From Filobasidium wieringae (lineage: Eukaryota; Basidiomycota; Tremellomycetes; Filobasidiales; Filobasidiaceae), in NCBI GenBank assembly GCA_001600055.1, contig BCIV01000004.1, forward strand, positions 732,430 to 796,429: 64,000 nt of DNA. The letters run 5' to 3'. Each line of letters opens with the position of its first letter. Position 1 is the first letter of the stretch. Below are positions 47,427 through 59,861 of the stretch, piece after piece. The notes below the pieces were generated by a model. That model was not told the origin of the DNA. It saw only the letters and a program-made list of their open reading frames with translations, and did no database searches. Position numbers and translations under genes: made by a program.

Positions 47427-48923
47427 GATGGAAGGAGAGGAAGAGATGTGGCTGTATCAACAGGGTATGAAGCGAGGTATGGCGTGGAAGATCAAGTGCA
47501 GACGATGCCTCGAATGACAACAAGTCGAACGAAGTGATGTGAGTATGACTGTCGACGTTTCTAGAACCAAACCACGTGACTGAATAGACGATCCACGGTG
47601 CGCAACTGTAACAAATCCGTTCCCGTGTGTCAGGTTGGACACTGCCATGCGATTACTTTGACACGGCTCCTTTCTTTATGGCAGCAGATTTGTTCGGTTC
47701 GTTATCTCTGAAGAAAGGGCACAGTGGTACGGTATGCAGTAATATTAACTTCATTCAGACCGCTTGCCCTTGATGTCGTTTCGCGTCGTACAGCGCAGCC
47801 GGTTCCAGATAGAAGTTGTAGTTGATGGAAGTTGGAGCGATCTGGGCCCTCGTAAAAATGATTGCATCCCTGGTCATCAAACCCTTCGTCCAATTCAGCT
47901 AAAAGTACGTGAGAAATCACAGAAGCAAGTCAAGAGGGAGAATAGGATAAAAAGCTGGTCATTAGGTGCATGGATCTCCCATGAAGCGATCGTGATGGAA
48001 ATCACATATGGGCGTGACAGAAAACCCCCCTACGAACAACATATATCCACAGCCATTCTTGATCGGCCACCTAAAAAGAAAGCTGGTTGGTGCAAACCCA
48101 CCACTGCGGATCATCTAGCAAAGTTGTAGAACAAGGCTGTCAGTTGGACAACGATAAAGGATCCGACAGCATCTGGCAATATCACGTCCGAGGATTGGAA
48201 GGTTAAAGCCACCGAATCCTTGAGTGGTATTACAATCTGGTTTCGTGGTATGAAACTTTCTCGTATCTTGATCGACTCCACACCGCACTGGTAGTAGGTC
48301 CAAAATATCCTTCCTAAACCAAAAGCGCTTCATTTACGCTCGGTCGAAACTAAAAGGGGAAGGAGGCAGGTATCAGGGGAAAGGGTCTGGGCGTTATACT
48401 CGAAAATGAGTGAGCTCATTCACTAGATCCATGCTGCATGTCGCTCCATTCAGAACAGGTCGTAAAGAATGTACAGATGACAACTATAACACGACACCAC
48501 AATGTTATCGCGAAGCCCTTTACAAGATCCAGAAAGCAACCAGCAGAGCCAATCCCTACACGAAACGAGGTACTGATATGGTGACCTCCCTTCTCTCAAC
48601 GGGTTGCCCTTGTCATCTCACCGGTCGCTCTGACATCCGCGCCTCGTATCACCAAAGCAGGCAATCTTCTGATATCTAGATAAGAATACACGCGCATCGT
48701 CATCTTGTCTAGCACGATGTTACCATTTCAAAAGACGATTTGTCGTCACAAATCCAGCTCATCGTCGGATCGTAAACCGATCTCGACGATATTCTATCAG
48801 TTTTAATGAAACGACATCGTCCGATGAATCAAATGTCTGCCATTCCATCCAGCCCAATGGCCTCGGTCTCGACCCCTATTCTCCAGTCCCATCGCCCGGC
48901 CTCTCCGGAACGACCAATCCCGT
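47427..48923. other. Gene-poor 1.5-kb region between AHA1 and the PITH gene
   Basis: The AHA1 promoter lies at its left and the PITH gene 3' end at its right. The strongest coding-like signal is the interrupted plus frame at 47764-48294 described separately. Minus-strand frames at 47702-47920 and 48115-48333 are equally open, so the strand is uncertain. A second plus frame at 48410-48679 is unconvincing. Confidence 0.45.
47764..48294 (+). pseudogene. Open frame interrupted by one amber codon, possible gene remnant
   Basis: On the plus strand one frame is open from 47764 to a TAG at 48127 (first ATG 47773), then continues in the same frame for 54 more codons to TAG at 48292. Sample sequences are SWSLGAWISHEAIVMEITYG before the stop and VSWTTIKDPTASGNITSEDW after it. 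A GTACGTGAG donor-like site at 47904 could start an intron. I recognise no family. It could be a gene with one nonsense mutation, a gene with an unrecognised intron around 48122-48143 (too short as it stands), or chance, because minus-strand frames here are open as well. Confidence 0.25.
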
Positions 48924-50019
48924 CTAGAATCCGAGCCCGCTAGATCCCATACCTGCCGTTCCCTTGACCTTGTGATCGGCGGGATTAGCCTGAGCTTCAT
49001 AGACGATCACCCCTTCCGGATTCTGAGTCAACTGGGAGGTACGAAGGAGAAAAAAGAAGAGAAGGTGGTCAGCTCGTTGATCGGTTGCATCATGAGACAG
49101 ATCGAGGGTAAGAAGGAGGAGGAGGTCTCATCCCTTCGAAACTCACCTCGATCCAATCCCCCTTGAACCCGATGAATCCGACCCGGACGGTCTCCTCATC
49201 CACCCCCCCACTCAAATTCCTAGGGAAAAACAACTGGACGCTCCTCACTGAGTTGAATTTACTAGCCTTCAATGCGTATTCCACTGTCGAACGTTGGGGT
49301 ACCAGTCGAAGGGATTCCAAAGGTTTTTGGTCCTCGATGGAAGTAAAGTCCAGGCCGGGGGAATTCGTGTACTGCGTTGACGTTGAAGGGAGGTTAAGGA
49401 GGGTTAGGTGATTGATGGAAATGAACATGAGGGAAGAGAAGCGGGAGACGTACGATTTGACATTCCTCCGGGGTAAAACCTGCTGGACCTGTTTTGAGAA
49501 TGATACTCCTCAACTTGACTTGAGCGGTGAACGGTACTATCCGGAAAATAATTGAAATGGGCCTCAATCTCTTTGTATTCTCAATACCGTCGGGGTCTTT
49601 CCGAAAGTTGTGCTCACTGGAGATTATCAAGCTATCATCCGCATCTGATTCACAGTACTAAAAGGTAGTAGTAATGGGAGTGCGGAGTTGAGATGGAGTA
49701 GTATCGAGTAGGAGAAAGCGAGATAGACTTGCTCACTGTCGTTTCGTCTTCCCTTTGGTCCCAAGGTCTGTGATTAAAAGCCTCAGCAAAAGAGGTCCAT
49801 CAATATATAGACAAACGAAATTCGTTCAACTCACTTGATCGTCCTCCTTCCTGCCGCTTCACCGTCTATAGCGTTCAGAGCCATGACATTTGGGATATCG
49901 ATCTTTCCATAGAGAGATGATTTGTCCCCCGTCGAAGTGTTGTCCGAGGGAAGGTCATTGGAATGGTCGTGTTGATGAGAGTTGTGATCGTGAGTGTGCG
50001 AATCGTGAGCGCAGGACAT
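48924..50019 (-). CDS. PITH-domain protein (TXNL1 C-terminal-like)
   Basis: Six exons on the minus strand (50019-49835, 49767-49737, 49657-49618, 49536-49454, 49371-49147, 49031-48924) give 223 residues. The His-rich start MSCAHDSHTHDHNSHQHDHS may bind metal. A PITH domain follows: LYGKIDIPNVMALNAIDGEA, KPWDQRED, YCESDADDSLIISIPFTAQV-KLRSIILK, and LRLVPQRSTVEYALKASKFN. PITH domains associate with the 26S proteasome in thioredoxin-like TXNL1 and also occur as stand-alone proteins (human PITHD1) of similar length. There is no thioredoxin domain here, so this is a PITHD1-type protein. Its exact role is unclear. The start was set at the ATG giving the His-rich leader, and the frame of all exons is consistent. 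Confidence 0.9.
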
Positions 50020-51088
50020 GGTTGAGTGTGTGATGGAATGTCGCTGTTGACTAGTCGCCTAGTCGAGGTTGGCGATTGTGAGTGAATGTTGAAATCTCGA
50101 CGACCATGAGTCATCACTTGATATCAATTTATCAGCTACTATCAATCCGTTAGTTACATATACACGTGGCAATCGCGGGGTGACCGGTAATACCATACGC
50201 TGATCGGTTCGCATGTCCGCCTACGCCTGAAACGGAGACAACTCTATAAATTGGTTCCGCGTTGACGGGGAATGATCAGAGGAAATCGTTTGACGCGCGT
50301 GGGATGGCTCAACTTGTGGAAAACGCCACTCTCGTACATGGAAAAACTAGGTTCGAGACCAGGTTCCGTACGAGCGAGGACCACCAGGCCCAGAGATCGT
50401 CAACCCCCAGGCTTCTCCATCGGAATATGCCCTATCACCCACTCGATCGACCTCCCCTTTCCCCCTTTCCCTCTGCTGCATCCCATCTCCTAGGCACAGG
50501 TCTGTAACTCTCTCCCCCTTGCCTCGAAACAGAGACTGCTACCGCTTCCGTGGCCATTTTTTAAACCCGGTCTTATCCGCCCTATCCGTTTTCAGCAGCG
50601 TTCATCCATTTGCGCCCTCGACGTTTTTGTTTCCATCTGTCGCATTCCCTCGCTACTGCTGCCACTACTGCCACTGCCACTGCTACTGCTACGACTGCTA
50701 CCATACACATCAATAACATCATTCTACCTAGCTATCCACTGCAAAAAAATCATCATCCATCATAATAGCTACATCACCATAGCTATTGCTGCTACGTCAA
50801 TCACTACGATCGTTTGTTCGTTTATAACACCCGTCGATTTTCAGTTCCATCACCATCAAGCAAGCAAGCTCGCGTCCATACCGGCGGTCACTCAATCACT
50901 CTCGTTTTCCTCTCCCTTCTTCGTCTCTACTTGGACTTGGATCTTTTCCACGGATTGACATTCCGGATCGAAAACCTCTACACGTCTAGATCGAATAGAA
51001 ACACCTCGATTGGATACCTCGATCACATTCGTTTACAACTCACTTACAACGCTACTCCCTCTCGAACTGGATTCTGCTTCTTCCGTAA
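50020..51088. promoter_or_regulatory. Divergent region with a long pyrimidine-rich leader
   Basis: This 1.07-kb region lies between the PITH start (50019, minus) and the zinc-finger start (51089, plus). From about 50410 to 51080 it is rich in C and T and poor in G. It includes CTCC/CCTTTCCCC tracts and the trinucleotide repeat at 50652, as is common in basidiomycete promoters and 5' leaders. Short frames at 50262-50507 and 50814-51092 show no conserved content; the latter overlaps the zinc-finger start and would be an upstream ORF if transcribed. Confidence 0.5.
50652..50701. repeat. Imperfect CTG/CAC trinucleotide-type repeat in an upstream region
   Basis: About 50 bp of mixed GCTACT, GCCACT and GCTACG units recur every 6 bp. 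It is a diverged microsatellite in non-coding sequence upstream of the zinc-finger gene. Confidence 0.7.
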
Positions 51089-53689
51089 ATGATGCCGAGT
51101 ACACATGATAATGGAGGTCACACTCTGAATGAAGATAATCAGATCGACGCCGAGGTGAGTACCCTAGTTGTTCGATGCGACGTCCGGTCGATTCGATTCG
51201 AACCGTACTCATCGCGTCCCGTTCTCATCAACTTAGGCAACAAGACAAACCGATACGAAACCTTCTCATACCTTCCTCCCTCCCACCCTATCCTCCTCAA
51301 ACTCTCATGAATCCTCAACAACCCATTCTCTCTCCTCGACCGACTCCCTATCCGCTCAGCGTACCTCTCAATCAGGTCCGATCCGTCATCGACCAGGACC
51401 CCTGAATATCCATTCGTCCAGTAGCGGAAGTTCTGGTGGTCCCGGAACTCCGATCTTGGCTCCCAGTCCAGGGGGATACAGTTTGAACTCCCCCTATGCT
51501 GGTAGTTATGCTCAGAGACAGGAGACAAGGGCGTCAGGGTTTAGGGAACAGAAGGAAGAGATGAGTGGGAGGGAAACGGGGAGTAGACAGAACAGTCTTC
51601 AGTACCCTACGCGTTACCCCGGGGAAGTTCAGGGAAGGACGGACGATGGGGAATCGAGAGCGAGCTCAGAGGTTCCTCAACGACCTGCGACGCTGAACCA
51701 TTCGGCCAGTCTACCCGTCTTACCTTCCCAGGATCCTGGAGTGTTTAGGACTCAGGGGCATTTGGGGTCTCATTCCAGTTACCCGACTATGCCGACTCTC
51801 TATCACAATCGGTCGTACAACTATGGATATCCCGGTTCGGATGGTCAGAGTTATAATCCTCCTCCTACCTACCCGATCAACCCTACGAGCTCGATGATGA
51901 ATTCAACCCACGCTCCTCCTCCTCCTCCTTTTTCACACGCCTATTCTTCCCCCGCTTTACCCATGTATCCCTCTCAAGGTCATCATTACCTCCACGGTCA
52001 TTACCCCCACGCAACGCCTTACCACCCTTACGCCCTCCAATCCCCTTCTTATACTCCTGGAGTCCCCGTCGGTGGACCTTACGGGACAGCACTTCCCGGA
52101 AACCCCGGCGTTCTCATGCTGGGAGCGAATGGCCAGTACGTGCCTCATAACCCCAGTTCGATCGGGAGTGGACGAGGCACGCCTTTAAGTGAACGGCCGT
52201 TCAAGTGCGACGAGTGTGTCCAGAGCTTCAATAGGAATCACGATTTGAAGCGACACAAGAGGATTCATTTGGCTGTGAAACCGTTTGCCTGTGAAAAGTG
52301 TGGGAAACAGTGAGTACACGGGGAGTTTGGGGAATTGGGACCGAGGAGGATCGTGGCTGATGCGGTTGGGCGATTGATAGGTTCTCAAGGAAAGATGCGT
52401 TGAGACGTCATTGGTTGGTCAAGGGTTGCAAGACCAGTGATGATCCGGATGTCAACATGGCTAATCGTGAGTATTCCCGGCTTTGAAACAACTCCCGCAT
52501 CGAGTTTTCGCTGATAAAGACTCATCACAGCCGCCTTCCAACCCAACCCTCCATTATCCCCGATCACGCCCGATAACCCGAACCCACCTTCGATGGCCTC
52601 CCAAATGTCTTCAGGAGGCCCGATCATCTCCCCCGGTTCCGTCACCGTGCCCACGTACGCTCAGAACACTCCGATGGGCCGTACGCCTAGTTATGGTGGA
52701 GGTCCGATGGTGGTCACTCCGGACGACGAGGCTTATGGGAATACCGGGTACATGGCTTATAATCAGACCAAGTCGGCGAATTTGAATCACAATTACGTGC
52801 CTTCCGCTGCCACTTCACCGACGGCACCGAACAAGTCTGGAACGGGGTTCATGTACGGTCAAGCGGGGACCTCTCAACAGGAGTACAACCAGGGCATGGT
52901 TCAGGATAATCAAGGCTTCCCTGGGCATTTGCAGTCTACCAACGGGTTCGCTTCTTCTGCGGATTTGAAGTTACCTGGACGGTTCAGTTTGGACGCGAGG
53001 TTGCACAACGAGAACGAGAGGGAGATCGTGGGACCTCGTTCGGCCTCTATCAGCATGCCCATCGTCAACTCGGCTCGGCAACCCGTGATGGTGGTTCAAC
53101 CGGATGGGATGATCGAGGAGAACATTCCAGGTCAACAAGGGGTCGTCAAGCGGATGTCCAGGGATGGGTATTTCGAAGGAGTCTTTGTTCCCAACGCGTC
53201 GGGGGAGTTGGAACAGGCCATCGACGCTTATAGTACGGTCAACGGGCCGTCGGGTCAAAAGTCGACGGAGATCAAGACGAGGATGGGTTCACCCACTTTT
53301 GCTGTGCCTTTTGATAAAGTCGGGAAACCTGGGATGGAGGGTCCGGCCGATCCGAGCAGTGAGGCTTGGTCGAGATGGTGCGTGTTTCATCGCGAAGCCT
53401 ACATTCGATCGATAGCTAACCGGACCTAAACTACGCTTTTTCTAGGCATCGACCGTCTTTCCCCTTCCCCGTACCGGGTCATACGAACGTCTACCGAGCC
53501 CCGGATTCGATGGAAGATTCCAACGACCTGCGTAAGAGTATCTCTCGAGCGAGTATCTCTCAGGCGGCCGGGACGAATCAACAGCCGATGCAGCAGGGTC
53601 AACAACGGTGGACTCGATCGAGTTTCCCTTTCCCCGAGAACCCGAACAATTCGATGGGGATTCCGAATCAACCGACGAAAGCGATGTAG
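51089..53689 (+). CDS. C2H2 zinc-finger transcription factor, Crz1/Sp1-like
   Basis: Five exons (51089-51154, 51237-52309, 52381-52466, 52531-53377, 53446-53689) give 771 residues. Two C2H2 fingers lie at about residues 344-366 (FKCDECVQSFNRNHDLKRHK then RIH) and 372-397 (FACEKCGKQFSRKDALRRHW, ending with a variant L-V-K-G-C). The second finger is split by an intron. The NRNHDLKRHKRIHLAVKPF linker is typical of fungal factors related to calcineurin-responsive Crz1 (called Crz1/Sp1 in Cryptococcus). Crz1 is dephosphorylated by calcineurin and enters the nucleus under calcium stress. I did not find a clear PxIxIT docking motif, so the assignment is tentative. Both flanks are Ser/Pro/Tyr/Asn-rich and probably disordered. 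Two adjacent ATGs start the frame. Confidence 0.85.
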
Positions 53690-55598
53690 GCGCGGGTTCG
53701 CGTTGGACCGGACGGAGAGACACCAAAAGGACGGGAGTTTGATTGATTATAGGTTGTATCATTTTCGTGACAGGCGATGGAGTCGGTTCTTGGTTGTATA
53801 CAGTACAAGTGTTTTCGATGTTTATCATTAGTTGTCGGTCTGGTTTCACATGGGCACATGCTAAACTCGACCGATTCCCCATGCGTGCAAGTGCAGCTGT
53901 GTAAAGTCAAAATTCGCCATTTCGCGTTTCAACCCAAACCAACGGCAGGGACGGGATGGTTCCTGAAAGATCGGCGGATCCAGCTGTGAACGATTGGCAT
54001 GACCGGGGCGACGTGTGGTTAGTCATCCCGCGCTAACGGTCCAGCTGGAAATGGCTCGAGCGGGGCGATGGAACGCCCGATGCTGATCTCTGAACGGTCG
54101 AGATCGGAACGAAGGCGGATCAGCCTGGGCGAGTTGGAATCGACGTCAGCGCTAGCGACCGGATTCCCTCCGGGATGGGGACGACACGCATGAGATCAGG
54201 TCGACGATCAGGGGCGTCCGAGCGCTAGACCGAGGTCCTGTCGTGCTGAACCTATGGGAATCACCTTGGCAATTGGCCGGGTGATCGTCCCCCTCACATC
54301 GTCGCATGGCTGGCTTTTCCACACGCATAACGGGAGCGCTGTTCCAGCTCGAGAGCTCTGCAGGTGCAAACGAGCCAATGTCTTGAGCCTGTTCCAGCGC
54401 TCGCTCGCTCGCTCGCTCATCCCCGCTTTCCGTGGTCAAAACCTTCGATCAGTTCGTTCGACCGTCGATCATTTTCACGTCAATCAACATTCGACGTTTC
54501 GATCCCTCGCAGTGACCGTTCTCTCGGATCTCTCGTTCTTGTGTCCACGACGACCATCCATCATTTCCACTCGGCCACTCTCGACACCGACCGTTCACTC
54601 TCGTTGCTCCTCGGTCTTCTATTGTTTATAATATCTCGGTCCGATCCGCAATCAATCAACGCAACATAGCACAACACGAGAAGCGAAGAGCACTCGAAGC
54701 CGGATCATCAGACCGTGGCTTCCGTATAGTTCAGGGTGAGTGTCATTGCCTTTCCGTTTCATCTCGACACAATATACCACGGGAGCCATCGAGCTAGCGA
54801 GCACGACGAAACAAGACCCGAAAATGACGAGGCCCATCCTACCACTGCCTCCTGAAAGTCAAATGGGGGTTGAAACGCGTTCTCTCGAAGAATGGAACGA
54901 TTTGATCCGTTTCGAATCTTCCTAAGCGATCAGCGAGCGTTCGATGGAGAGTTTGATCGTCGACAAGTGCGAGAGAGAAACATGGCAACCCGGCAACCAA
55001 GGACGACCCGTCTTTCCCTTCCTTCTCCCTTAATTGAAACTCAAATGCCGGGGAAACGATCCGGGTCGTGAGGGATCATCGAATAGAAGATCGTCCTCTC
55101 CCCTTGCAGATCCACGACGGGGACCATTGCTTGCGTTGTGGACGGCTCAGGAGAGAGACAAGCACGGATTTTGCTGTGTCTTGGTCCAGCGTTTCGAAAC
55201 CTCGTCGAACGAAATCAAACAGGATCGAGAGGGATGTCACCCCTCTAGAACCATGCGTATTATTCCCTAATCTCATCATCAAGGCGAAATACCACAAGAC
55301 GATGATAGAGTGCGAGAGATACAAGGTTACAGACAACCTGTTATCGAGACGGGTACGAACCGATACATCGGTCACATCATCAGCTCGCAGCTTGATGATC
55401 CCTCGATCTGGACTTGAAGAATATCTACATATACAGCCTAGCGCTGGTCGCCCTTTCTGATTGACCATGCCTTGTTGCATCGACCCCGAGCTGACTCGAA
55501 CGTTTATTTCCCCTTCTCCTTTTTCTTGCATCATCACGCCATCGTCCTCGAATCACACCCCTTATACACGCCCAACATTACCGACCTAATATCATACC
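53690..55598. other. Long intergenic region (1.9 kb) upstream of a second zinc-finger gene
   Basis: No gene can be supported. It is GC-rich and holds a GCTC tetranucleotide run at 54399-54418, pyrimidine-rich stretches at 54440-54660 and 55470-55590, and a 153-codon minus-strand frame at 55076-55537 that looks like chance. The size and CT content suggest a long promoter and leader, possibly with spliced 5' untranslated exons, for the gene at 55599. Confidence 0.45.
54399..54418. repeat. GCTC tetranucleotide repeat
   Basis: Five tandem GCTC units form a short microsatellite in the intergenic region. Confidence 0.8.
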
Positions 55599-58500
55599 AT
55601 GCATCCCTTCCATCCCCAATCCTCCCCAATCGAATCGCCTCATACCCCACGCCTTCCTAACCACTCGATCTACGACACCTTTGATCGGATATCACCACGT
55701 TCTAACCGGAATCGGCTCGGTAATTCGCCTTGGGATCGGCACGTCCTTTCTCCCGAATCATCATCAAATCTCCACAACTTTTCATTCCGGAATCGTTCCC
55801 CCTCCATCTCGCTCGTTCAACAACAGCAGCAGCAGTACGGTTCTCCTAGTACCGTCACATCTGCCACTCCAGAGTTGACGAGTGACAAGTGGGCTGGATA
55901 TTCTCAATCTAGCGTAGGATCGTTCAGGAGGAGATCTTCTCTCGCTCAATCACCGTTATCGGCTTTCCCAGTTAATACACCTCATACCACCCCGACCAGA
56001 TTTACGGCCGAATCTCCTTTCAACGGATCGAAACCTACACCCCTCAGTCTTGATCGACAGAAACCGAGAAGGACCAGTCTATCGAAACCATATACCTCCC
56101 TTCCGAGGAAAAAATACCCCTCGACTTACGGTAAAGCAGTTCAGTGGCCTCCCCCTGGATTCGCTTGTTTTCTTGAATCTCCTACAGCCAAGGACCATAG
56201 AAGACGCTCGGTCATAGGGCTCGGAGCTGATCGGAAAGTAGAAGGATTACTAGAACATTATTCCCCTTCCCCACGTCGTACTGCAGGCCCCGCTTGTTTC
56301 GATCGACTCGGTCGAGAACCGGAATTACGGAGAGCGAGTATCGCTGGAGGTCTTACACCTGCTAATTCACAAGAGTTACAATCTCGACAACGTATCCTTG
56401 AAGAAGAACAGGATAGTCTTGGCTTGACCCGTCGAATCGAACGGATCAGATCGATAGATAAGCAGAACCCTATCGGCCAGACTAGACGACCCAGCCTGCA
56501 AGGTTGGAAAGAACCTTTCGTTACCATCCGCATTCCCGTTTATCAACCCAACAGGACGCACGACGAAGAAGCGCTCGGCAAGATGCCTCACAAATTCGAA
56601 TTCGCGGAGAGCAATTTCAGAGATATGCCATCCACCTTCCAAGCCTCGGCCAAAAGACGTGCATCTGATATGGATGTTGATGACGAGCATAACCAATACT
56701 ACCGTAGACCTTCCGAAATTGGACCGCTTGATATGGATAAAACGGCCGCGGGGGATTCATACGTCAGACCAGGACCTACGCCTTATCAGAATCGGCTGCC
56801 TTCCCTGTCTATGCAATATCTCGATGCAAGACAATCTCGGTTGCGAGGATGGGTTGGAAGCCAGAGCACGAACGATGTGGGCTCTTTACCGGAGATCAAC
56901 GATAACTCTCCGGGACCCAGTAACGAAGGTGACCATCGAGTCAGTCTTCCCGGCATCCAGGCTTTGTTGGGCCTAGCAGATGCTCCCAGGAGTGATTGTA
57001 AGTCTTCACGCTGGTCCACATCTGCCTCGCGCGTTGACTGACCAAAGATCGTTTCCAGCTCAATCGAAACAACGGAACCCTGAAGGCTTGTCTCTTGCTA
57101 GTTGGCGGGTCGGGCCTTGTTCTCCCGACGAGCAACAATCAGTCACAACCCCAGAAAGTCATGGTGTCAGGACCGGGTCCGATAGTTTTCATTTCTCGCA
57201 AGGTTCCACTAGCCGAACGTCTAGTCTCTTCAGTAGTTCCAACATGAGGGATTCCATCGGTAGCATGTCTATCATGACTCCTGGCAGCAAGTCTTTTGAT
57301 TTCCCATTCTCAAACGAAAGAGATGGGCGACTGTCAGCTAGCAGACAAGGATCTTCTGCTAGCGTCATGCAGACCATCGAGAAAAGGACGTTGGGGCTGG
57401 AATTAGAGGATGTCTCCACGCCGATTCATGAGAATGGGCTCCCCAATGCGGAACCAGCTGTCTGGGGATTAGGATCTGGTAGACGTTCCTTACCCACTGA
57501 CCAAGTTCCGCCGTCACGTTCAAGACAATCTTCCATGCTCGACGTCAAGGGTATGCTTGATGGCCCTTCTTCCTTCCGCGGTTTCGATGAGGATGGGCCG
57601 AGGCCGTACAGTGAGTCTGGTCTTTCGGAGATTTCAGTCTCGGTTACTTACACGCCCTTCTTTCCAGCTATGCCCGCTCCTCAGTCGTGGTCCATCAATT
57701 CACCTCCGCAGTCTGCAGGCCATCGACTGCCGAACGCAGACTGCTCAGACTCGAAGCGCAGAAAGGGTAGTCTCGAAGAGACAGATGACAAGAGCCGAGT
57801 CAACGCAGATCATGTCGTCCGCTTGCCGCGTCGGGAATCCGATCCCTTGGATCTTCTCAGGAGGACTTCCGACGGGCACCTGAGGATACCTGAAGATGAA
57901 TGTGGTGCGGACAGGCGAATCAACCGTGTCGTTCGACCTTCTTTGCCTTCGATTCGAACGATGACTTCCTTTTCGAGCATGAGGTCGACCATCAACACGA
58001 ATAGCCCTTCGGACACTCCTGATACCCGATCTCCCGTCGCGTTCCGGGATTACAATTTATCGAACACGTCCGCTCGCCCTACCCCTTTGAGTAGCCATAG
58101 GATGTTGTTCGAATCTGCAGGGCAGGACTACTCCCGTCCAGGTCCGCCTAGCCGATACCCTTCTCCGCTTGTAGGAATGGACAACACGCCAATAGACTCT
58201 CCTGCTCATCAGGGCGACCGGCTGTTAGGGATGACACCCTTCAACTCGTCCCGCGTCTCTCCTCCTGGTAATAAAAAGCTCACGCACAGGATGTCTAGCC
58301 AGAACATGTCGAACGAACATTCCCCTAATCATGATGGCCGACGCTCCTCGCTCTCGGTCTCCAATCTGGAAGCTACCGCGACCTTGGGGATCCCGCATGG
58401 GGTGGTCTTGACCCAATCGTCTACCGAAGCCATCGATAAGGAAAAGGCCAATGTTCCGACCGTTGGACCGAGATACGGATGCGATTTCTGTGGCAAGACG

Positions 58501-58769
58501 TTCAGCCGACCGAGCAGCCTCAAGATCCATATTTATACTCGTGAGTATAATGGATCTCTTTTCAGGCAGAGTCCTTAGCTTATCATTTATTTCTTGCAGA
58601 TACCGGAGAGAAACCATACGTCTGTCACTGGCCCCATTGCAACAGACAATTCTCAGTGCAATCAAACTTGAAGAGACATGCTAAAGTGCATTACGAAACC
58701 GCGGCCGAGACGCCGAATGTAGACGGGGAGTCTCCATCCTCACCTACTAAATCGCCGACTGAATCGTAA
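55599..58769 (+). CDS. C2H2 zinc-finger transcription factor, large disordered
   Basis: Three exons (55599-56997, 57059-58540, 58600-58769) give 1016 residues. Nearly the whole protein is Ser/Pro/Arg-rich and low-complexity, with a polyQ near residue 75. Two C2H2 fingers sit at the C-terminus, near residues 939-961 (YGCDFCGKTFSRPSSLKIHI) and 968-992 (YVCHWPHCNRQFSVQSNLKR then HAKVH), linked by HTGEKP. The last intron falls in that linker (the His codon is split). The second finger has a long C-x4-C spacing (CHWPHC), a form widespread in fungal regulators whose fingers resemble FSVQSNLKRH. Without a search I cannot name an orthologue. It would act in the nucleus as a DNA-binding regulator. Start: the first ATG in frame after a long CT-rich leader. 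Confidence 0.87.
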
Positions 58770-59861
58770 TCCCAGAAAAAGTCGAAAGAAGAACAGAACC
58801 CTGATGAGCGGAATAACCGTACGAGGGTGGCCGCAGATACCCGCTCGGAATAGCCAGTGTATATAATAAGAGAGAAGAGCACAATAGAATACTATAGTTG
58901 TAACAGATACAAAGATGACATTGTTGACGACCGGTATGTCAAGGTCTGTTGGCGAGGAGTCTTTAGAGGGTTATCATTATCCGACGGTATGATCAATGGA
59001 TGGATCGGGTCATCACTCGCTTGGTTCAGCTGAGTATACAAGGTGATGGTTTGTTGGCAGCCATGACAGAAAGCTGCTTTCGTAGCAGTGAACCTCATCT
59101 GATTGACAGGCGGCGGCCGCAGTCACCCCGTCGTGGTTTGACGATATTCTTCGACATCATGACCTACCTACCCATCGCGCTGAACGAAACGAGCACAGCT
59201 GTTGGACGTCCTTGACAGCCAACAAACGAAGTCGTAATGAATAGTAGCTACACAAGATCTGCCCGATCTGCCCAGTCCTATTCCAGTTAATTTGTTAGGA
59301 TTGCAATAGTCCGACGGTAGCTTTTCCTTCGGATTTGGATCCGACCCGGCAGAGAATAGCGCTCTCTCAAGCCTGCGAACCGGTCAACCCTGGTTCGTTC
59401 TATATCGACACTCGCCATTCACCTCTCACTGAACAACAACATCTTGTTCGCCAACAGCGACCTCACATCGAGCAACATCCCACGACCACCTACTTGTCTC
59501 TCATAATAGATGGAACACCATCACGTCAGCTTTTGGTCAGAGCGAGAAGCATCACGTTACAACAAAGAGCTATAACATTCCTTTGACTACGCATTGTTCG
59601 TTGACAATTCTACTCTTTTCGGAACATGGTCGAATATTGACAACATGATTGTTCACCTCTTAGACCACAATAAATAATACTACAATCCATACTATTATAC
59701 ACATCAGCAGATAAATCTGCTGCAGCTACTCCTCGATAACCTGAAAACCTTCATAATCTCAACGCCTAGGTGCAAACGCCTTACCTAGAAACTACAATTT
59801 GTCGACCGTAGAATCACACACTTGCCAACTTCGCAATCTATCCCTACAAGGCTTTCTGACC
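58770..59861. other. Intergenic region, no gene supported
   Basis: This 1.09-kb gap between the zinc-finger gene and the large unknown gene is AT-rich near 59600-59740 (AATAAATAATAC, CTATTATAC). The plus frame 59335-59586 is probably part of an untranslated leader or chance. The reading frame of the next gene is open upstream of its first ATG, back to about 59799. Confidence 0.5.

Noticed and set aside
55076..55537. 153-codon minus-strand open frame
   Set aside because: No recognisable motif, splice support or codon pattern. It overlaps the likely leader of the plus-strand zinc-finger gene, and one frame of this length by chance in 1.9 kb is unsurprising.
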